The notes under the pieces: model-generated
The model's input: only the letters and a program-made list of their open reading frames with translations
What the model was told of the DNA's origin: nothing
The model's database searches: none
Shown here: positions 1-8,932 of the stretch, one piece after another
Position numbering within the stretch: position 1 is the stretch's first letter
Layout of the letters: every line of letters starts with the position of its first letter
Assembly: GCF_000300535.1 (NCBI RefSeq)
Contig: NZ_AMSH01000018.1
Span: 1-54,729, forward strand
Reading direction: 5' to 3'
Length of the DNA: 54,729 nt
DNA from: Bacillus xiamenensis
GTDB lineage: Bacteria > Bacillota > Bacilli > Bacillales > Bacillaceae
Position numbers and translations under genes: made by a program

Positions 1-10
1 TCCCTGTCTC

Positions 11-36
11 AAAAACGGGGGTCAGTCCCCTTTTTT
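11..36 (-). terminator. Terminator after the yxe operon
   Basis: A GGGG/CCCC stem with a five-base loop is flanked by A and T runs on both sides, just after the stop of the last yxe gene. On the minus strand the stem is followed by GTTTTTG. It could work in both directions. The stem is short, so strength is uncertain. Confidence 0.6.
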
Positions 37-41
37 CTTTC

Positions 42-1379
42 TTACAACGACAAAAGATGCAAATAGAAGATTTCATTATCCTCTTCAATGACATGTAAAA
101 TCTGCCGTGCATAAGATGCGTCCGTGACACTGTTTAATTTTTGTATAATGTCTTCTGTCGATAGCGCATGTCCTGGTGCTCCCCGCGGGATATCGACCCG
201 TTTGCTGATGGTCGTGCCATCAAATAAGGTGAGCTTCACAATCGTAAAGCGTCCTTTTGGCACTGCGTCTGGATGGGGTTCTGTCGTTTGATCATACACT
301 CTATTTACCCGCTTCATCCATGCCCGCATCTCTGGTGAAATGGCTTTTTTCGTAAAGGCATCCAGTGATAAAGGTTGTCCAAACACCGCTAGTGCGATGA
401 CGTATTCGACACTAAATCGTCCTTCTTCACCCGTCAAAGGTGTCCTCTCAATTAGCGCTGCATCTCCGCCTGGCGGGAATATGACATCTACTTGTTTCAC
501 CTGCTCCAGTGAGAAAGTATGCTCTTTTAATAAGGATAGGATTGCATCGGCAGCATGATGCGCCGCTGAACAGAACGGATACACTTTGAACCATAGACCT
601 GGCGAAACAATACGCCACGCCGCACCATAGCCCTCTAGCAAACGTCTTTCCGCTAGTTTCTGATCTCCATAGAGAGAAAAGAAGCCAAGCTCTCCATCCA
701 GAACCGATTCACTCCCGCCAAAACCTGAACAAGCTAAATCCATGGACCATACGGCTGTTTTAGCGGCTAGGCCGGCTTGTAATGGCTTCATGTCAGTGCC
801 AAATTGCTTGCGCATTCCTGCTGATTGCGCACCAGCAAAGCCGATCGCTTTCGCAAGCTCTTTCTGTGAAACTTGTTTCAAATGACCAATGGCACAGACT
901 GCTGCAATGGCTCCGAGAGTCCCCGTATTGTGCCAGCCCCGCTCATAATGCGCCTTACCAATGGATTCCCCAAGCCTTGCCATCACTTCAACACCTGTGA
1001 TGTAGGCACTTAAAAATCGGTCACCATATGCCTCCCCGTCTGTTAGCTGGGAAAGCAAGGCAGGGATGATGACCGCACTTGGATGTCCTCTCACATCTGA
1101 ATGCACATCATCATAATCAAGGGCGTGAATCAGGTAGCCGTTTAGCATGGCTGCTGCTTGGCGGCTGACCTTCTTCCCTTGTCCAATGACGGGAATTTGA
1201 GCTGCTCCGCCTTCTTGTTCCACAAGTGCCATGAGCTTTTGAATTCCTTCATCCTCTTTCGCGGCAAGCGCTGCCGCCGCAGCATCTAATAGACCATTTC
1301 GAGCCATTTCTACCGCCCGCTGATCTTGAAGTGGATGAGCAGACAGTACAGACTCTGCCAATTGTTTGGTTAGTTCCAT
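42..1379 (-). CDS. yxeQ: MmgE/PrpD-family protein YxeQ
   Basis: This 445-residue protein belongs to the MmgE/PrpD family (2-methylcitrate dehydratase-like, cytosolic). The family is recognisable from the HALDYDDVH segment near residue 85 and the YPFCSAAHHAADA segment near 270. It is the last gene of the operon. Its ATG overlaps the end of yxeP by 10 bases and has a GGAG ribosome site 8 bases upstream, so translation is probably coupled. In B. subtilis the same gene closes the yxeKLMNOPQ operon. Its exact reaction is not established there; a lyase or dehydratase step on the succinyl part of the adduct is an inference. Confidence 0.9.
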   Translation of the reverse strand: MELTKQLAESVLSAHPLQDQRAVEMARNGLLDAAAAALAAKEDEGIQKLMALVEQEGGAAQIPVIGQGKKVSRQAAAMLNGYLIHALDYDDVHSDVRGHPSAVIIPALLSQLTDGEAYGDRFLSAYITGVEVMARLGESIGKAHYERGWHNTGTLGAIAAVCAIGHLKQVSQKELAKAIGFAGAQSAGMRKQFGTDMKPLQAGLAAKTAVWSMDLACSGFGGSESVLDGELGFFSLYGDQKLAERRLLEGYGAAWRIVSPGLWFKVYPFCSAAHHAADAILSLLKEHTFSLEQVKQVDVIFPPGGDAALIERTPLTGEEGRFSVEYVIALAVFGQPLSLDAFTKKAISPEMRAWMKRVNRVYDQTTEPHPDAVPKGRFTIVKLTLFDGTTISKRVDIPRGAPGHALSTEDIIQKLNSVTDASYARQILHVIEEDNEIFYLHLLSL

Positions 1380-2527
1380 GATCGTGACTCCAATGCCCGA
1401 ACTGCAAGCTCCGCAAAGAAAGCGGCGGCGACTGGAAGTGCGTCTTCATTTAACGTAAAGGCAGGGTGGTGCCACTCCTCTGTACCGCTTGTCCCCATCC
1501 ATACAAAAAAGCCTGGAATGCGCTCCTGGTAAAGGGCAAAGTCTTCCCCGCCTGGTGACTGCTCTGCCTGAACGACTGTCAGATCAAGCGCACCAGCCGT
1601 TTCTTCTACAACCTTTGTCAGGCGTTCATCATTCATGACAGAAGGCAAATACGGATGCCATCTCACTTCTGCCTTTGCTCCAAACCCTTCGGCAATTCCA
1701 CTGACGATTTGTTTCATGAGGTCTGGAATCATTGCTCTTACTTCCGGCTCAAACGTTCGCACGGTTCCTTCCATCTCGACACGATCAGGTATTACATTCC
1801 ATGATGTGCCGCCTTGAATACGTGTGATACTGACAACCGCATGATGCAAAGAACTAATGCGGCGGCTGACAATTTGCTGAAGGGCGCTTGTGATCTGTCC
1901 GCTGATGGCAATCGGGTCGACCGTGTGATTTGGAATCCCCGCATGACCACCCGTTCCTTGAATATCAATTTCAAACCGATCGACACTCGCCATTAACGCC
2001 TTTTCTCTGATGCCAATGGTGCCGACTGGCAGATCGGGTTTATTGTGCATACCGAATATCGCATCCACACCATCTAAAACGCCTGCCTCTATGACGTGTT
2101 TGGCCCCTTGAGCGACTTCCTCAGCCGGCTGGAACAAAATGCGGACCGTTCCCTTTATTTCGTGCTTACGTTCGTTTAATAAGACCGCCGCACCAAAAAT
2201 CGAAGCCGTATGAAAATCGTGACCGCATGCATGCATTTTTCCGGGTATCTTTGAAGAAAATGGTTCGCCAGATGCTTCGTTAATCGGAAGTGCATCAATA
2301 TCCGCTCTAAGGACAATCGTTGGCCCCTCTTGTTCTCCTTTGATGTCGCAGACAACCCCTGTTTGAAGGGCAGGGATATCGAGAACCGTCATTCCTTCTT
2401 CTTCTAACCAGCGGCGCAGTTTTTTGGTCGTTTCATATTCTTCAAATGACAATTCTGGATGTTCATGAAGCGATCGGCGAATGTTCATCAAACGTTTGTT
2501 TAAGTCTTTCTTTTCGATTGATTTCAC
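1370..2527 (-). CDS. yxeP: M20-family amidohydrolase YxeP (N-acetyl-thiol-adduct deacetylase)
   Basis: This is an M20D-type metal-dependent amidohydrolase. Motifs include LHEHPELSFEEYET near the N-terminus, ADIDALPI, the metal-binding MHACGHDFH stretch, the EEVAQGA acid pair, and SPGGEDFALY near the C-terminus. In the B. subtilis S-(2-succino)cysteine pathway the homologue removes the acetyl group added by YxeL, after YxeK has acted. The frame is open further upstream into yxeO, but the better start is the GTG at 2527. It has AGGGGTG 8 bases upstream and gives 385 residues, close to the family length of about 380. It lies 34 bases after yxeO. Confidence 0.9.
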   Translation of the reverse strand: MKSIEKKDLNKRLMNIRRSLHEHPELSFEEYETTKKLRRWLEEEGMTVLDIPALQTGVVCDIKGEQEGPTIVLRADIDALPINEASGEPFSSKIPGKMHACGHDFHTASIFGAAVLLNERKHEIKGTVRILFQPAEEVAQGAKHVIEAGVLDGVDAIFGMHNKPDLPVGTIGIREKALMASVDRFEIDIQGTGGHAGIPNHTVDPIAISGQITSALQQIVSRRISSLHHAVVSITRIQGGTSWNVIPDRVEMEGTVRTFEPEVRAMIPDLMKQIVSGIAEGFGAKAEVRWHPYLPSVMNDERLTKVVEETAGALDLTVVQAEQSPGGEDFALYQERIPGFFVWMGTSGTEEWHHPAFTLNEDALPVAAAFFAELAVRALESRSWN

Positions 2528-2561
2528 TGCATTTTCACCCCTTTTAAGAATAAAAAGCAAC

Positions 2562-3308
2562 TTATGCTTCTTCAGCCGCTGCTTCTTTTTGGATAAATCG
2601 TTTTGTTCGTTCATTCTTCGTTTCATCAAATAGCTCTGTTGGTGTCCCCTGCTCGATAATATGACCATCAGCCATAAAAATCACATGGTCCGCCACTTCT
2701 CTTGCAAACGCCATTTCGTGTGTCACGATGATCATGGTCGTTTCTTGAATGGCAATGGATTTAATGACTTGAAGCACGCCTGAGACGAGCTCTGGATCTA
2801 GGGCTGACGTCGGTTCATCCAGCAAAATGGCATGTGGATCGACCGCTAACGCACGGGCAATCCCAATCCGCTGCTGCTGGCCGCCAGATAACGTGACTGG
2901 GTAGCTGTCAGCTTTTTGTTCTAGACCTACCTGCTTTAATAGCTCCATACCGATCTCATTTGCCTGCTGTTTCGTCATTTTCTTCGTCACAAGCAGTGAC
3001 TCTGTAATGTTTTGAAGAGCTGTTTTATTTTTGAATAAATTATAGTTTTGGAACACCATAGCTGTTTGTTGACGCAGGTGATGCGCTTCTTTGCGTGTAT
3101 ATTTGGCCGCATTCAGCTTTGCATCGCCAATTTCAATCATACCTTCATCTGGCGTCTCTAATAAATTTAAGCAGCGCAGCAATGTTGATTTACCGGAGCC
3201 AGAAGGTCCGATAATGGCCACAACCTGCCCTTTTTGTACATCGAGATTGATTCCGTCTAACACAACAAGATCGCCGAATGATTTTTTCAAATTGGTGAGC
3301 TTGATCAT
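2562..3308 (-). CDS. yxeO: Amino acid ABC transporter ATP-binding protein YxeO
   Basis: This is the ATPase of a polar-amino-acid importer. It has Walker A GPSGSGKST, the Q-loop VFQNYNLF, signature LSGGQQQR, Walker B ILLDEP, and the H-loop switch VTHEMAF. The start was set at the ATG at 3308 because AAGGAGG sits just upstream; an in-frame GTG at 3314 overlaps that site and is less likely. It follows the permease YxeN by 12 bases. It energises uptake of the sulfur compound bound by YxeM. Confidence 0.93.
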   Translation of the reverse strand: MIKLTNLKKSFGDLVVLDGINLDVQKGQVVAIIGPSGSGKSTLLRCLNLLETPDEGMIEIGDAKLNAAKYTRKEAHHLRQQTAMVFQNYNLFKNKTALQNITESLLVTKKMTKQQANEIGMELLKQVGLEQKADSYPVTLSGGQQQRIGIARALAVDPHAILLDEPTSALDPELVSGVLQVIKSIAIQETTMIIVTHEMAFAREVADHVIFMADGHIIEQGTPTELFDETKNERTKRFIQKEAAAEEA

Positions 3309-3320
3309 GTCCACACCTCC

Positions 3321-3995
3321 TTAATTCCGGTAAGGTTTGCTGATTTTTCGTTCAAATAGGTCTTGCAGGGAGCTATAAATAATGGTCAGCACCCAATACA
3401 CAATCCCAACCGCTAAATACGTTTCAAAGTATTTATAGTTGGCTGATGCAATCATCTTCCCTTGTGCAAACATTTCTGCCACCCCAATGGTAAAGGCAAG
3501 AGATGTTTCTTTTAAAAGACCGATAAAGGTATTCCCCGTCGCTGGAATCGCATTTCTGACTGCCTGCGGGAAAATAATTCGCACGTAAGACTGCCATCTT
3601 GTCATGCCGACAGATAAGCAGGCTTCAAGCTGCCCTTCATCCACAGAGTTAAGTGCCGCTCTGAAAATTTCTGCTAAGTACGCTGAGTTTTTAATACTTA
3701 ATCCGATAATGACCGCTGTTAAGGCATCCATTGAGGTCATCGCAGGGAATAGCTGCGGAAGACCAAAATAAATGAGAAAGAGCTGAACCAAAGTTGGAAC
3801 CGCTCTGAAGAAAGAAATATACAGCTTGGCAAATTGGTATAGGACAGGTATCCGGTTCTTTGTAATGAGCGCGAATACCACACCAATGATAATGGCAAAT
3901 ACCATGGAGACAATCGCCATGAAGATCGTTATCGGCAAGTATTGAATCAAGGTCGGAAAAACCGTCACCATATACTGCCAATCAATGTGATTCAT
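3321..3995 (-). CDS. yxeN: Amino acid ABC transporter permease YxeN
   Basis: This is a 224-residue HisM/GlnP-type permease with about five membrane segments. The cytoplasmic EAA loop (EACLSVGMTRWQSYVRIIFPQA, residues about 140-161) contacts the ATPase. The FFRAVPTLVQLFLIYFGLP stretch is typical of cystine and polar amino acid permeases. The ribosome site (GGTGAAC) is weak, and it lies 24 bases after yxeM, so coupling within the operon is likely. Confidence 0.93.
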   Translation of the reverse strand: MNHIDWQYMVTVFPTLIQYLPITIFMAIVSMVFAIIIGVVFALITKNRIPVLYQFAKLYISFFRAVPTLVQLFLIYFGLPQLFPAMTSMDALTAVIIGLSIKNSAYLAEIFRAALNSVDEGQLEACLSVGMTRWQSYVRIIFPQAVRNAIPATGNTFIGLLKETSLAFTIGVAEMFAQGKMIASANYKYFETYLAVGIVYWVLTIIYSSLQDLFERKISKPYRN

Positions 3996-4019
3996 GTCTG
4001 CTGTTCACCGCCGCTGTCT

Positions 4020-4814
4020 TTATTTTTTAATTGGCACTGTCACATCGTCTTTGAAATATTTCTCAGACAATTTCTTAAGTGTCCCGTCTTCTCTTAATTC
4101 TTTGATCACTTTATTGAATTCTTCTCTTAGCTTGTCATGCTTTTTATCTTTGGCAAATGGGTAGCCCACTTCTTCATAAACAATTGGATTGCCTACGATT
4201 TTCAGTGGAAGACCTGTTTTTTCAATTTGAGCCAATAATACACTGCGTCCGTTGACGTACGCATCTACACGGCCATTTGCCACTTCATTTAATACGCCGT
4301 CTTGTGTTTCATATGTTTTGATCTTGATTTTCTTGTCTGGGTCTTTGCTCTCTAGATTTTTGGCATGGTTTGAGCCAAGAACAGCCGCAACTGTTTTTCC
4401 TTTTAAGTCGTCAAGCCCTTTAATGTCATTGTTGTCTTTTTTCACGATGATTTGAGTTCCTGCGTACGCATACGTATCTGTAAAGTTGAACGTTTGTTTA
4501 CGCTCATCTGTGATCGCTACTTGGTTTGATACTGTATCCAGCTTACCAGATGTCAGCTGTCCCATCAGTCCGCTGAATTCACTCAGCTGCCAGTCTAGTT
4601 TGTAGCCTAGCTTTTTCGCAATAGCTTCTGTGACTTCGACATCAAACCCTACTAGTTTGCCGTTTTCTTTATAAGCGAATGGATAGCTTTGGCCTGTAGC
4701 GCCTACTTTCAGTACTTTATCGTCTTTGCCTTCACTCTGCTTGCCCCCGCCGCAAGCTGCTAACACCGCCAGCATTGCCGCAAATAAAACAACGAGCCAC
4801 TTTTTGTTTTTCAT
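4020..4814 (-). CDS. yxeM: Substrate-binding lipoprotein YxeM
   Basis: This 264-residue family 3 extracellular solute-binding protein has a lipoprotein signal peptide with lipobox LAAC at residues about 18-21, so it is tethered outside the membrane. The body carries the family pattern YPFAYKENGKLVGFDVEV and the ligand Arg/Asp region near ITDERKQTFNFTD. It presents the amino-acid-like substrate to YxeN/YxeO. In the yxe operon this is thought to be a succinylated cysteine or a related thiol conjugate. Specificity cannot be read from the sequence. Confidence 0.92.
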   Translation of the reverse strand: MKNKKWLVVLFAAMLAVLAACGGGKQSEGKDDKVLKVGATGQSYPFAYKENGKLVGFDVEVTEAIAKKLGYKLDWQLSEFSGLMGQLTSGKLDTVSNQVAITDERKQTFNFTDTYAYAGTQIIVKKDNNDIKGLDDLKGKTVAAVLGSNHAKNLESKDPDKKIKIKTYETQDGVLNEVANGRVDAYVNGRSVLLAQIEKTGLPLKIVGNPIVYEEVGYPFAKDKKHDKLREEFNKVIKELREDGTLKKLSEKYFKDDVTVPIKK

Positions 4815-4836
4815 GTTCGTAAACCCTTCTTTCCTT

Positions 4837-5340
4837 TTATGGTTGTGTAATATCTGATCTTAATTGTTTTTTGAAATAAATGGTGATATGACCTTTGCCT
4901 AAATCCTTTTCACCTGCTTTGACGTAGCCTTTGCGCTGATACATATCCATAAGCCACGGATGCTTATCAGCTGTACCGAGAGACACATACGGTACCTTCA
5001 GTGTATCCCTCAGCACTTCGGTTTCAACCCACTCAAGTAAAGCAGAGCCTGTCCCTTTTTTCGCCGATGGTTCTGAGGCAAACCACCAAATGTGTGGAAC
5101 GCCGAACGGTCCTGGCTGTTCACCCCAAGGCATACGGAGTGTTAAGGTGGAGAGAAGCTCTCCGTTTTCTTCCATTACATAGCAAAGGTTCTTTTGTACA
5201 TTTTTCTGAACGAGAGCGAAATCTGCATGTGCTGCTTGGAACTGGATGCCGAGCTCACGAATCGGCTCGTAGGCTCTTGTTGTCAGTTCAAGCAGCGCCT
5301 CTATATCTTCCTCAGTTGCCAGACGAAACGTGTATCCCAA
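4837..5340 (-). CDS. yxeL: GNAT N-acetyltransferase YxeL
   Basis: This is a 167-residue GCN5-type acetyltransferase with the acetyl-CoA loop around AKKGTGSALLEWVE and a C-terminal GKGHITIYFKK strand. In B. subtilis the homologue acetylates the amino group of S-(2-succino)cysteine, the first step before monooxygenation. The start is a TTG with GAGGTGA about 7 bases upstream; no ATG gives a full domain. It ends 22 bases before yxeM and begins 17 bases after yxeK. Confidence 0.88.
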   Translation of the reverse strand: MGYTFRLATEEDIEALLELTTRAYEPIRELGIQFQAAHADFALVQKNVQKNLCYVMEENGELLSTLTLRMPWGEQPGPFGVPHIWWFASEPSAKKGTGSALLEWVETEVLRDTLKVPYVSLGTADKHPWLMDMYQRKGYVKAGEKDLGKGHITIYFKKQLRSDITQP

Positions 5341-5357
5341 CGTTAGTCACCTCACCC

Positions 5358-6683
5358 TTATGTCGTGTAACGATTTTTTGGCTGTTTTAATCCGAGATTT
5401 TCTCGTAAGGTTTGTCCTGTGTATTCTGTTTTGAACAAGCCTCTTTCCTGAAGGATCGGAACGACGCGATCTACGAATACATCGAGTCCTTCTGGCAATA
5501 ATGGCGGCATGACGTTAAAGCCATCTGCTGCTTCCTCAGTGAGCCATGTTTCCATTACATCTGCCAGCTGTTCAGGTGTTCCAATGAAAATATGATGACC
5601 GCGAGAGCCGGCAACAGATTGGTAGAGCTGGCGAATGGTCAGGTTGTCCTTTCTCGCCATATTCATGACAAGATCAAAACGGCTTTTCACCGCATTGGAC
5701 ATGCTTGGATCAATCTCTGGAAGCGGCCCGTCTAATGGGTACTGCGTCAGATCAATTCCACCTAAATAGTTTTGTAAAATACTAAGGCCAATCTCTGGAA
5801 CAATCAGCTCTTGTAATTCTTCATACTTTGCTTTTGCTTCTTCCTCTGTATCGGCAATGATTGGGAAGATGCCCGGCATGATGCTGACATCCTCTCTAGC
5901 ACGTCCAGCTGCCTCTACTTTCCCCTTCAAGCTTTGATAAAATTCCTTCGCTTTGGCAAGATCGTTTTGTGCCGTAAAAATGAGCTCAGCCGTTTTAGCT
6001 GCGAGCTTTTGACCATCTTCGGAAGATCCTGCTTGAATGATCACCGGCTGCCCTTGCGGCGTACGTGATACGTTGAGCGGCCCTCGAACAGAGAAGAACT
6101 CACCTTTGTGATGCAACTCATGGAGCTTCCTAGGATCAAAGAATTCTCCCGTTTCTTGGTTTCTCACAAGTGCGCCTTCTTCCCAAGAATCCCAAAGACC
6201 TTTAACGACATCTACGAATTCCTCTGCCCGCTCATATCGTTTGTGATGCGCTAAATGCTCTTCTCCGCTAAAATTTTTCGCTGTTTCTTCAATAGAAGAT
6301 GTGACCACATTCCATGCCGCTCTGCCGCCCGATAAATGATCGAGTGAAGCAAACTGTCTCGCAATATGGAATGGCTCACTGTATGTAGTCGATGCTGTTG
6401 CTGCTAAGCCGATTGTAGAGGTAGACTCTGCAATGGAAGAAAGCAGTGTGAGCGGTTCAAATCTTGTCAATACATTCGGATGAGAGGTATGATTAATGGA
6501 TAAGCTGTCGGCTAAAAAGAGCAAATCCAGCTTTCCTTCCTCTGCCTTTTTCGCTAATTGTTTAAAGTAATCAAGATTCATGGCTGCATCTGGTACTGCT
6601 TTCGGATGTCTCCAAGAGGCGACATGATGTCCAGTTCCTGCGATGAATACGCCTAGCTTGAGCTTCCATTTTGGCTGTGACAC
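5358..6683 (-). CDS. yxeK: Flavin-dependent monooxygenase YxeK
   Basis: This 441-residue LLM-class FMN monooxygenase belongs to the NtaA/SnaA/SoxA/DszA subfamily. Hallmarks are the N-terminal GTGHHVASWRHP segment, RFEPLTLLSSIAEST, the SGGRAAWNVVTS phosphate-binding stretch and IQAGSSEDGQ. It is inferred to break the C-S bond of N-acetyl-S-(2-succino)cysteine with reduced FMN and oxygen. It is the first gene of the operon. A GTG start is preceded by AAGGATG at somewhat long spacing. A flavin reductase partner is not encoded here. Confidence 0.92.
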   Translation of the reverse strand: MSQPKWKLKLGVFIAGTGHHVASWRHPKAVPDAAMNLDYFKQLAKKAEEGKLDLLFLADSLSINHTSHPNVLTRFEPLTLLSSIAESTSTIGLAATASTTYSEPFHIARQFASLDHLSGGRAAWNVVTSSIEETAKNFSGEEHLAHHKRYERAEEFVDVVKGLWDSWEEGALVRNQETGEFFDPRKLHELHHKGEFFSVRGPLNVSRTPQGQPVIIQAGSSEDGQKLAAKTAELIFTAQNDLAKAKEFYQSLKGKVEAAGRAREDVSIMPGIFPIIADTEEEAKAKYEELQELIVPEIGLSILQNYLGGIDLTQYPLDGPLPEIDPSMSNAVKSRFDLVMNMARKDNLTIRQLYQSVAGSRGHHIFIGTPEQLADVMETWLTEEAADGFNVMPPLLPEGLDVFVDRVVPILQERGLFKTEYTGQTLRENLGLKQPKNRYTT

Positions 6684-6773
6684 TTGTTCTTCATCCTTTC
6701 TATATCCTACTGTATCAAACTGAAACCATCAGAAGATACATTTTTCTGATTGAATTAATCGGTTTTATCCATA

Positions 6774-6832
6774 AAAAAAGGGCAAATGTTGTGAAAAATG
6801 AAAAATAATTATTACTATATGCCCTTTTTACA
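6774..6832 (-). terminator. Probable terminator of yclG
   Basis: AAAAAGGGCA and TGCCCTTTTT form an inverted repeat around an AT-rich loop of about 36 bases, followed on the minus strand by a run of seven T. It sits between the yclG stop and yxeK. The long loop makes strength uncertain. Confidence 0.5.
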
Positions 6833-6883
6833 TGATTGTCAACCGCCTTCTAAACCTCCAAAAAAAGGGATTTCACAGGGCGT

Positions 6884-8668
6884 TTATGGTGGGTCGATTT
6901 CAATATTTCCGATGAGCCGGTCTGTGTTGTGTGTCATCCATTGACTGCGCTCCAGCACGTTATGGGCAATCACCGAATGAGTGGAAGACATGGTGCGGAA
7001 GGCAATCGCTTTTTGAGGCGAGAAATTGATGATATTATTCCTCAGCACTCGTGCTGAGACGGTCTGGTCCAGAAAAATCGCTGTCGGCTGTCCGATGGAA
7101 CGATTTAAATAAAAGCGGTTATCTCCGATTTGGGGTGAACCGTTTTTAATATACATCACCACATATAAGGATGTTTCTTCAAAGGAATTATCTTTAATTT
7201 CTAAAGGTCCTGTGGTGTTGCTGTATACGGCGTAGTTTTGATACTGTTTAAAGCGATTCCGCCAAATGAGAGCCTTTGCATTTCCTGTGACACTGATCGT
7301 ATAAGAAGACGTAAGCTCTGATACTCCTTCTTGAATAAAGTGATTGCCGTTAATCCCCGCTTCTCCACCCTGCACCCATATCCCTCTGCTGAATTCCTTG
7401 AATTGATTATGTCGAATCAGGATATTTGTTCCTCTGACAATTGCTGCATCGATGACAGAGTAGATGGTATTGTTTGAAAAGACAATGCTATCTGATTGAT
7501 AAATACGAAGCGATGCACTTCTGAGCCGTGTGTTTGTCCCTGACTCAATATGATTTCCTTCTATTAAAATACGATTCGCCATATATACGGACACAGCCGC
7601 ATCTTCGAAAAGACTGATTTTATTCCCTGTGATGTGCACGCTGTCTCCCCTTACGTCAATGCCCTTTTCAAACCCTTCAATCATATTGCCAATAATAATG
7701 ACATTGTTTTCCGTTTGATCAAGCGAGACACCTAAGCTCGTAATCCCTGCTTTTGTCACGCCCCCTCCCACTGCACGAATCAAATTATTTGCGATGATCG
7801 TTTCAGTGGCGAAGCCATAGGAGATACTGCTGTCCGTTTGATTGCCTTCAATGATCACACCATAGCCGTTGAAGTTATAAATGGCGCTTGCTGCCCCGCC
7901 TCTCACAATGTTGTTTCGGATTTGAATATTCAGCGGTTCCTCCAGATTGGTCGCATTTTCTCCATATCCTTCAATATCAATCCCCATTTTTGGCTCGACC
8001 CCGTTGACCCCTGCTCTTTCAATTAAACAATCCTCAACAATGACCCCGTCACAGCCTGTAATGGATATATTGTTCCGCCTTGAATCCGTGATGGTGCAGC
8101 CAGAAATATGAATAGACGAAGCAGGTGAGTACGATTCGATATGGGTCAATAAACCGTGCGGACTGACAATGATGCCGTCTCCCGTACAATTTTGAATCTG
8201 TACATGATGCACATTCACATGGGAAGCACCTTCGATACACACACCAAAACCCCATTCATGGGTTTTTCTTTCAGAAGGGAGTGACTTGTACACATGCGTA
8301 TCCCGGTCTCCTTCAATCCGTCCGCCTCGAATGGTCACATGCTGAACTTTTCCTATATAAAATGCCGCATATCCCCATGAATCATTTGGTTTTACTTTGA
8401 TCACGGCATCTGATGCCATATCAATACAAATATGGCTAGGCACCCGTATGCCGGCATTCCGAAAAGGAAAAAATGGATCTCCTCTGTACACCGCATCTAT
8501 TACATACGTACCACTCGGCAGCCAGACGTGGGAGTAGCCTTGTGCTTTTGTCCATTCTAGGCATTCGTTCAGCTTCACCGTACAGTCCGTTTTCCCGTCT
8601 GCAATCACGCCAAAGTCTAATACATTGACAATGGGCTTCTTCAGATCAGATTCATTCAATTCCCCCAA
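6884..8668 (-). CDS. yclG: Parallel beta-helix (pectate-lyase-like) protein YclG
   Basis: This is a right-handed parallel beta-helix protein of the pectate lyase 3/GH28-like superfamily. The N-terminus shows VLDFGVIADGKTDCT, typical of the family opening strand, then many turns of the type IxIxxNxI (about residues 150-590). There is no signal peptide. An upstream ATG in frame (8713) is possible, but the TTG at 8668 has AAAGGAGGGG seven bases upstream and gives about 594 residues, matching YclG of B. subtilis (about 600). It is divergent from yclF, as the pair is adjacent in B. subtilis. Substrate is unknown; a polysaccharide is an inference from the fold. Confidence 0.85.
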   Translation of the reverse strand: MGELNESDLKKPIVNVLDFGVIADGKTDCTVKLNECLEWTKAQGYSHVWLPSGTYVIDAVYRGDPFFPFRNAGIRVPSHICIDMASDAVIKVKPNDSWGYAAFYIGKVQHVTIRGGRIEGDRDTHVYKSLPSERKTHEWGFGVCIEGASHVNVHHVQIQNCTGDGIIVSPHGLLTHIESYSPASSIHISGCTITDSRRNNISITGCDGVIVEDCLIERAGVNGVEPKMGIDIEGYGENATNLEEPLNIQIRNNIVRGGAASAIYNFNGYGVIIEGNQTDSSISYGFATETIIANNLIRAVGGGVTKAGITSLGVSLDQTENNVIIIGNMIEGFEKGIDVRGDSVHITGNKISLFEDAAVSVYMANRILIEGNHIESGTNTRLRSASLRIYQSDSIVFSNNTIYSVIDAAIVRGTNILIRHNQFKEFSRGIWVQGGEAGINGNHFIQEGVSELTSSYTISVTGNAKALIWRNRFKQYQNYAVYSNTTGPLEIKDNSFEETSLYVVMYIKNGSPQIGDNRFYLNRSIGQPTAIFLDQTVSARVLRNNIINFSPQKAIAFRTMSSTHSVIAHNVLERSQWMTHNTDRLIGNIEIDPP

Positions 8669-8865
8669 CCAAACCCCTCCTTTTCCCACATGTTCTCTCG
8701 TCATCCTATGCATGTGAAAAAGGTTTGCTTGTACATTACTTAAAATTTTAGATAAATTCTTTCGGAATAATTTTTCGATGATTTTTATTTGATTGAATTT
8801 TTTAAATTTTTTTGAGTCTTTTCGCCTATTGAACTAACATTTTCCTGTTTTAGAATAGTTTTATA

Positions 8866-8894
8866 TTGACACAAGAACTATACAAGAATATCAT
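8866..8894 (+). promoter_or_regulatory. Sigma-A promoter of yclF
   Basis: TTGACA (8866-8871), a 17-base spacer, and TATCAT (8889-8894) lie 38 bases upstream of the yclF ATG. This is the best promoter match seen by eye in the window. The AT-rich stretch to its left (8715-8860) also serves as the yclG upstream region. Confidence 0.75.
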
Positions 8895-8932
8895 TTTTCT
8901 CATATCTCTTTTTTTAAGAAAGGATCTATGCC

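Noticed and set aside
6684-6773. CymR-type operator before yxeK
   Set aside because: Expected from B. subtilis regulation, but I could not find a convincing match by eye.
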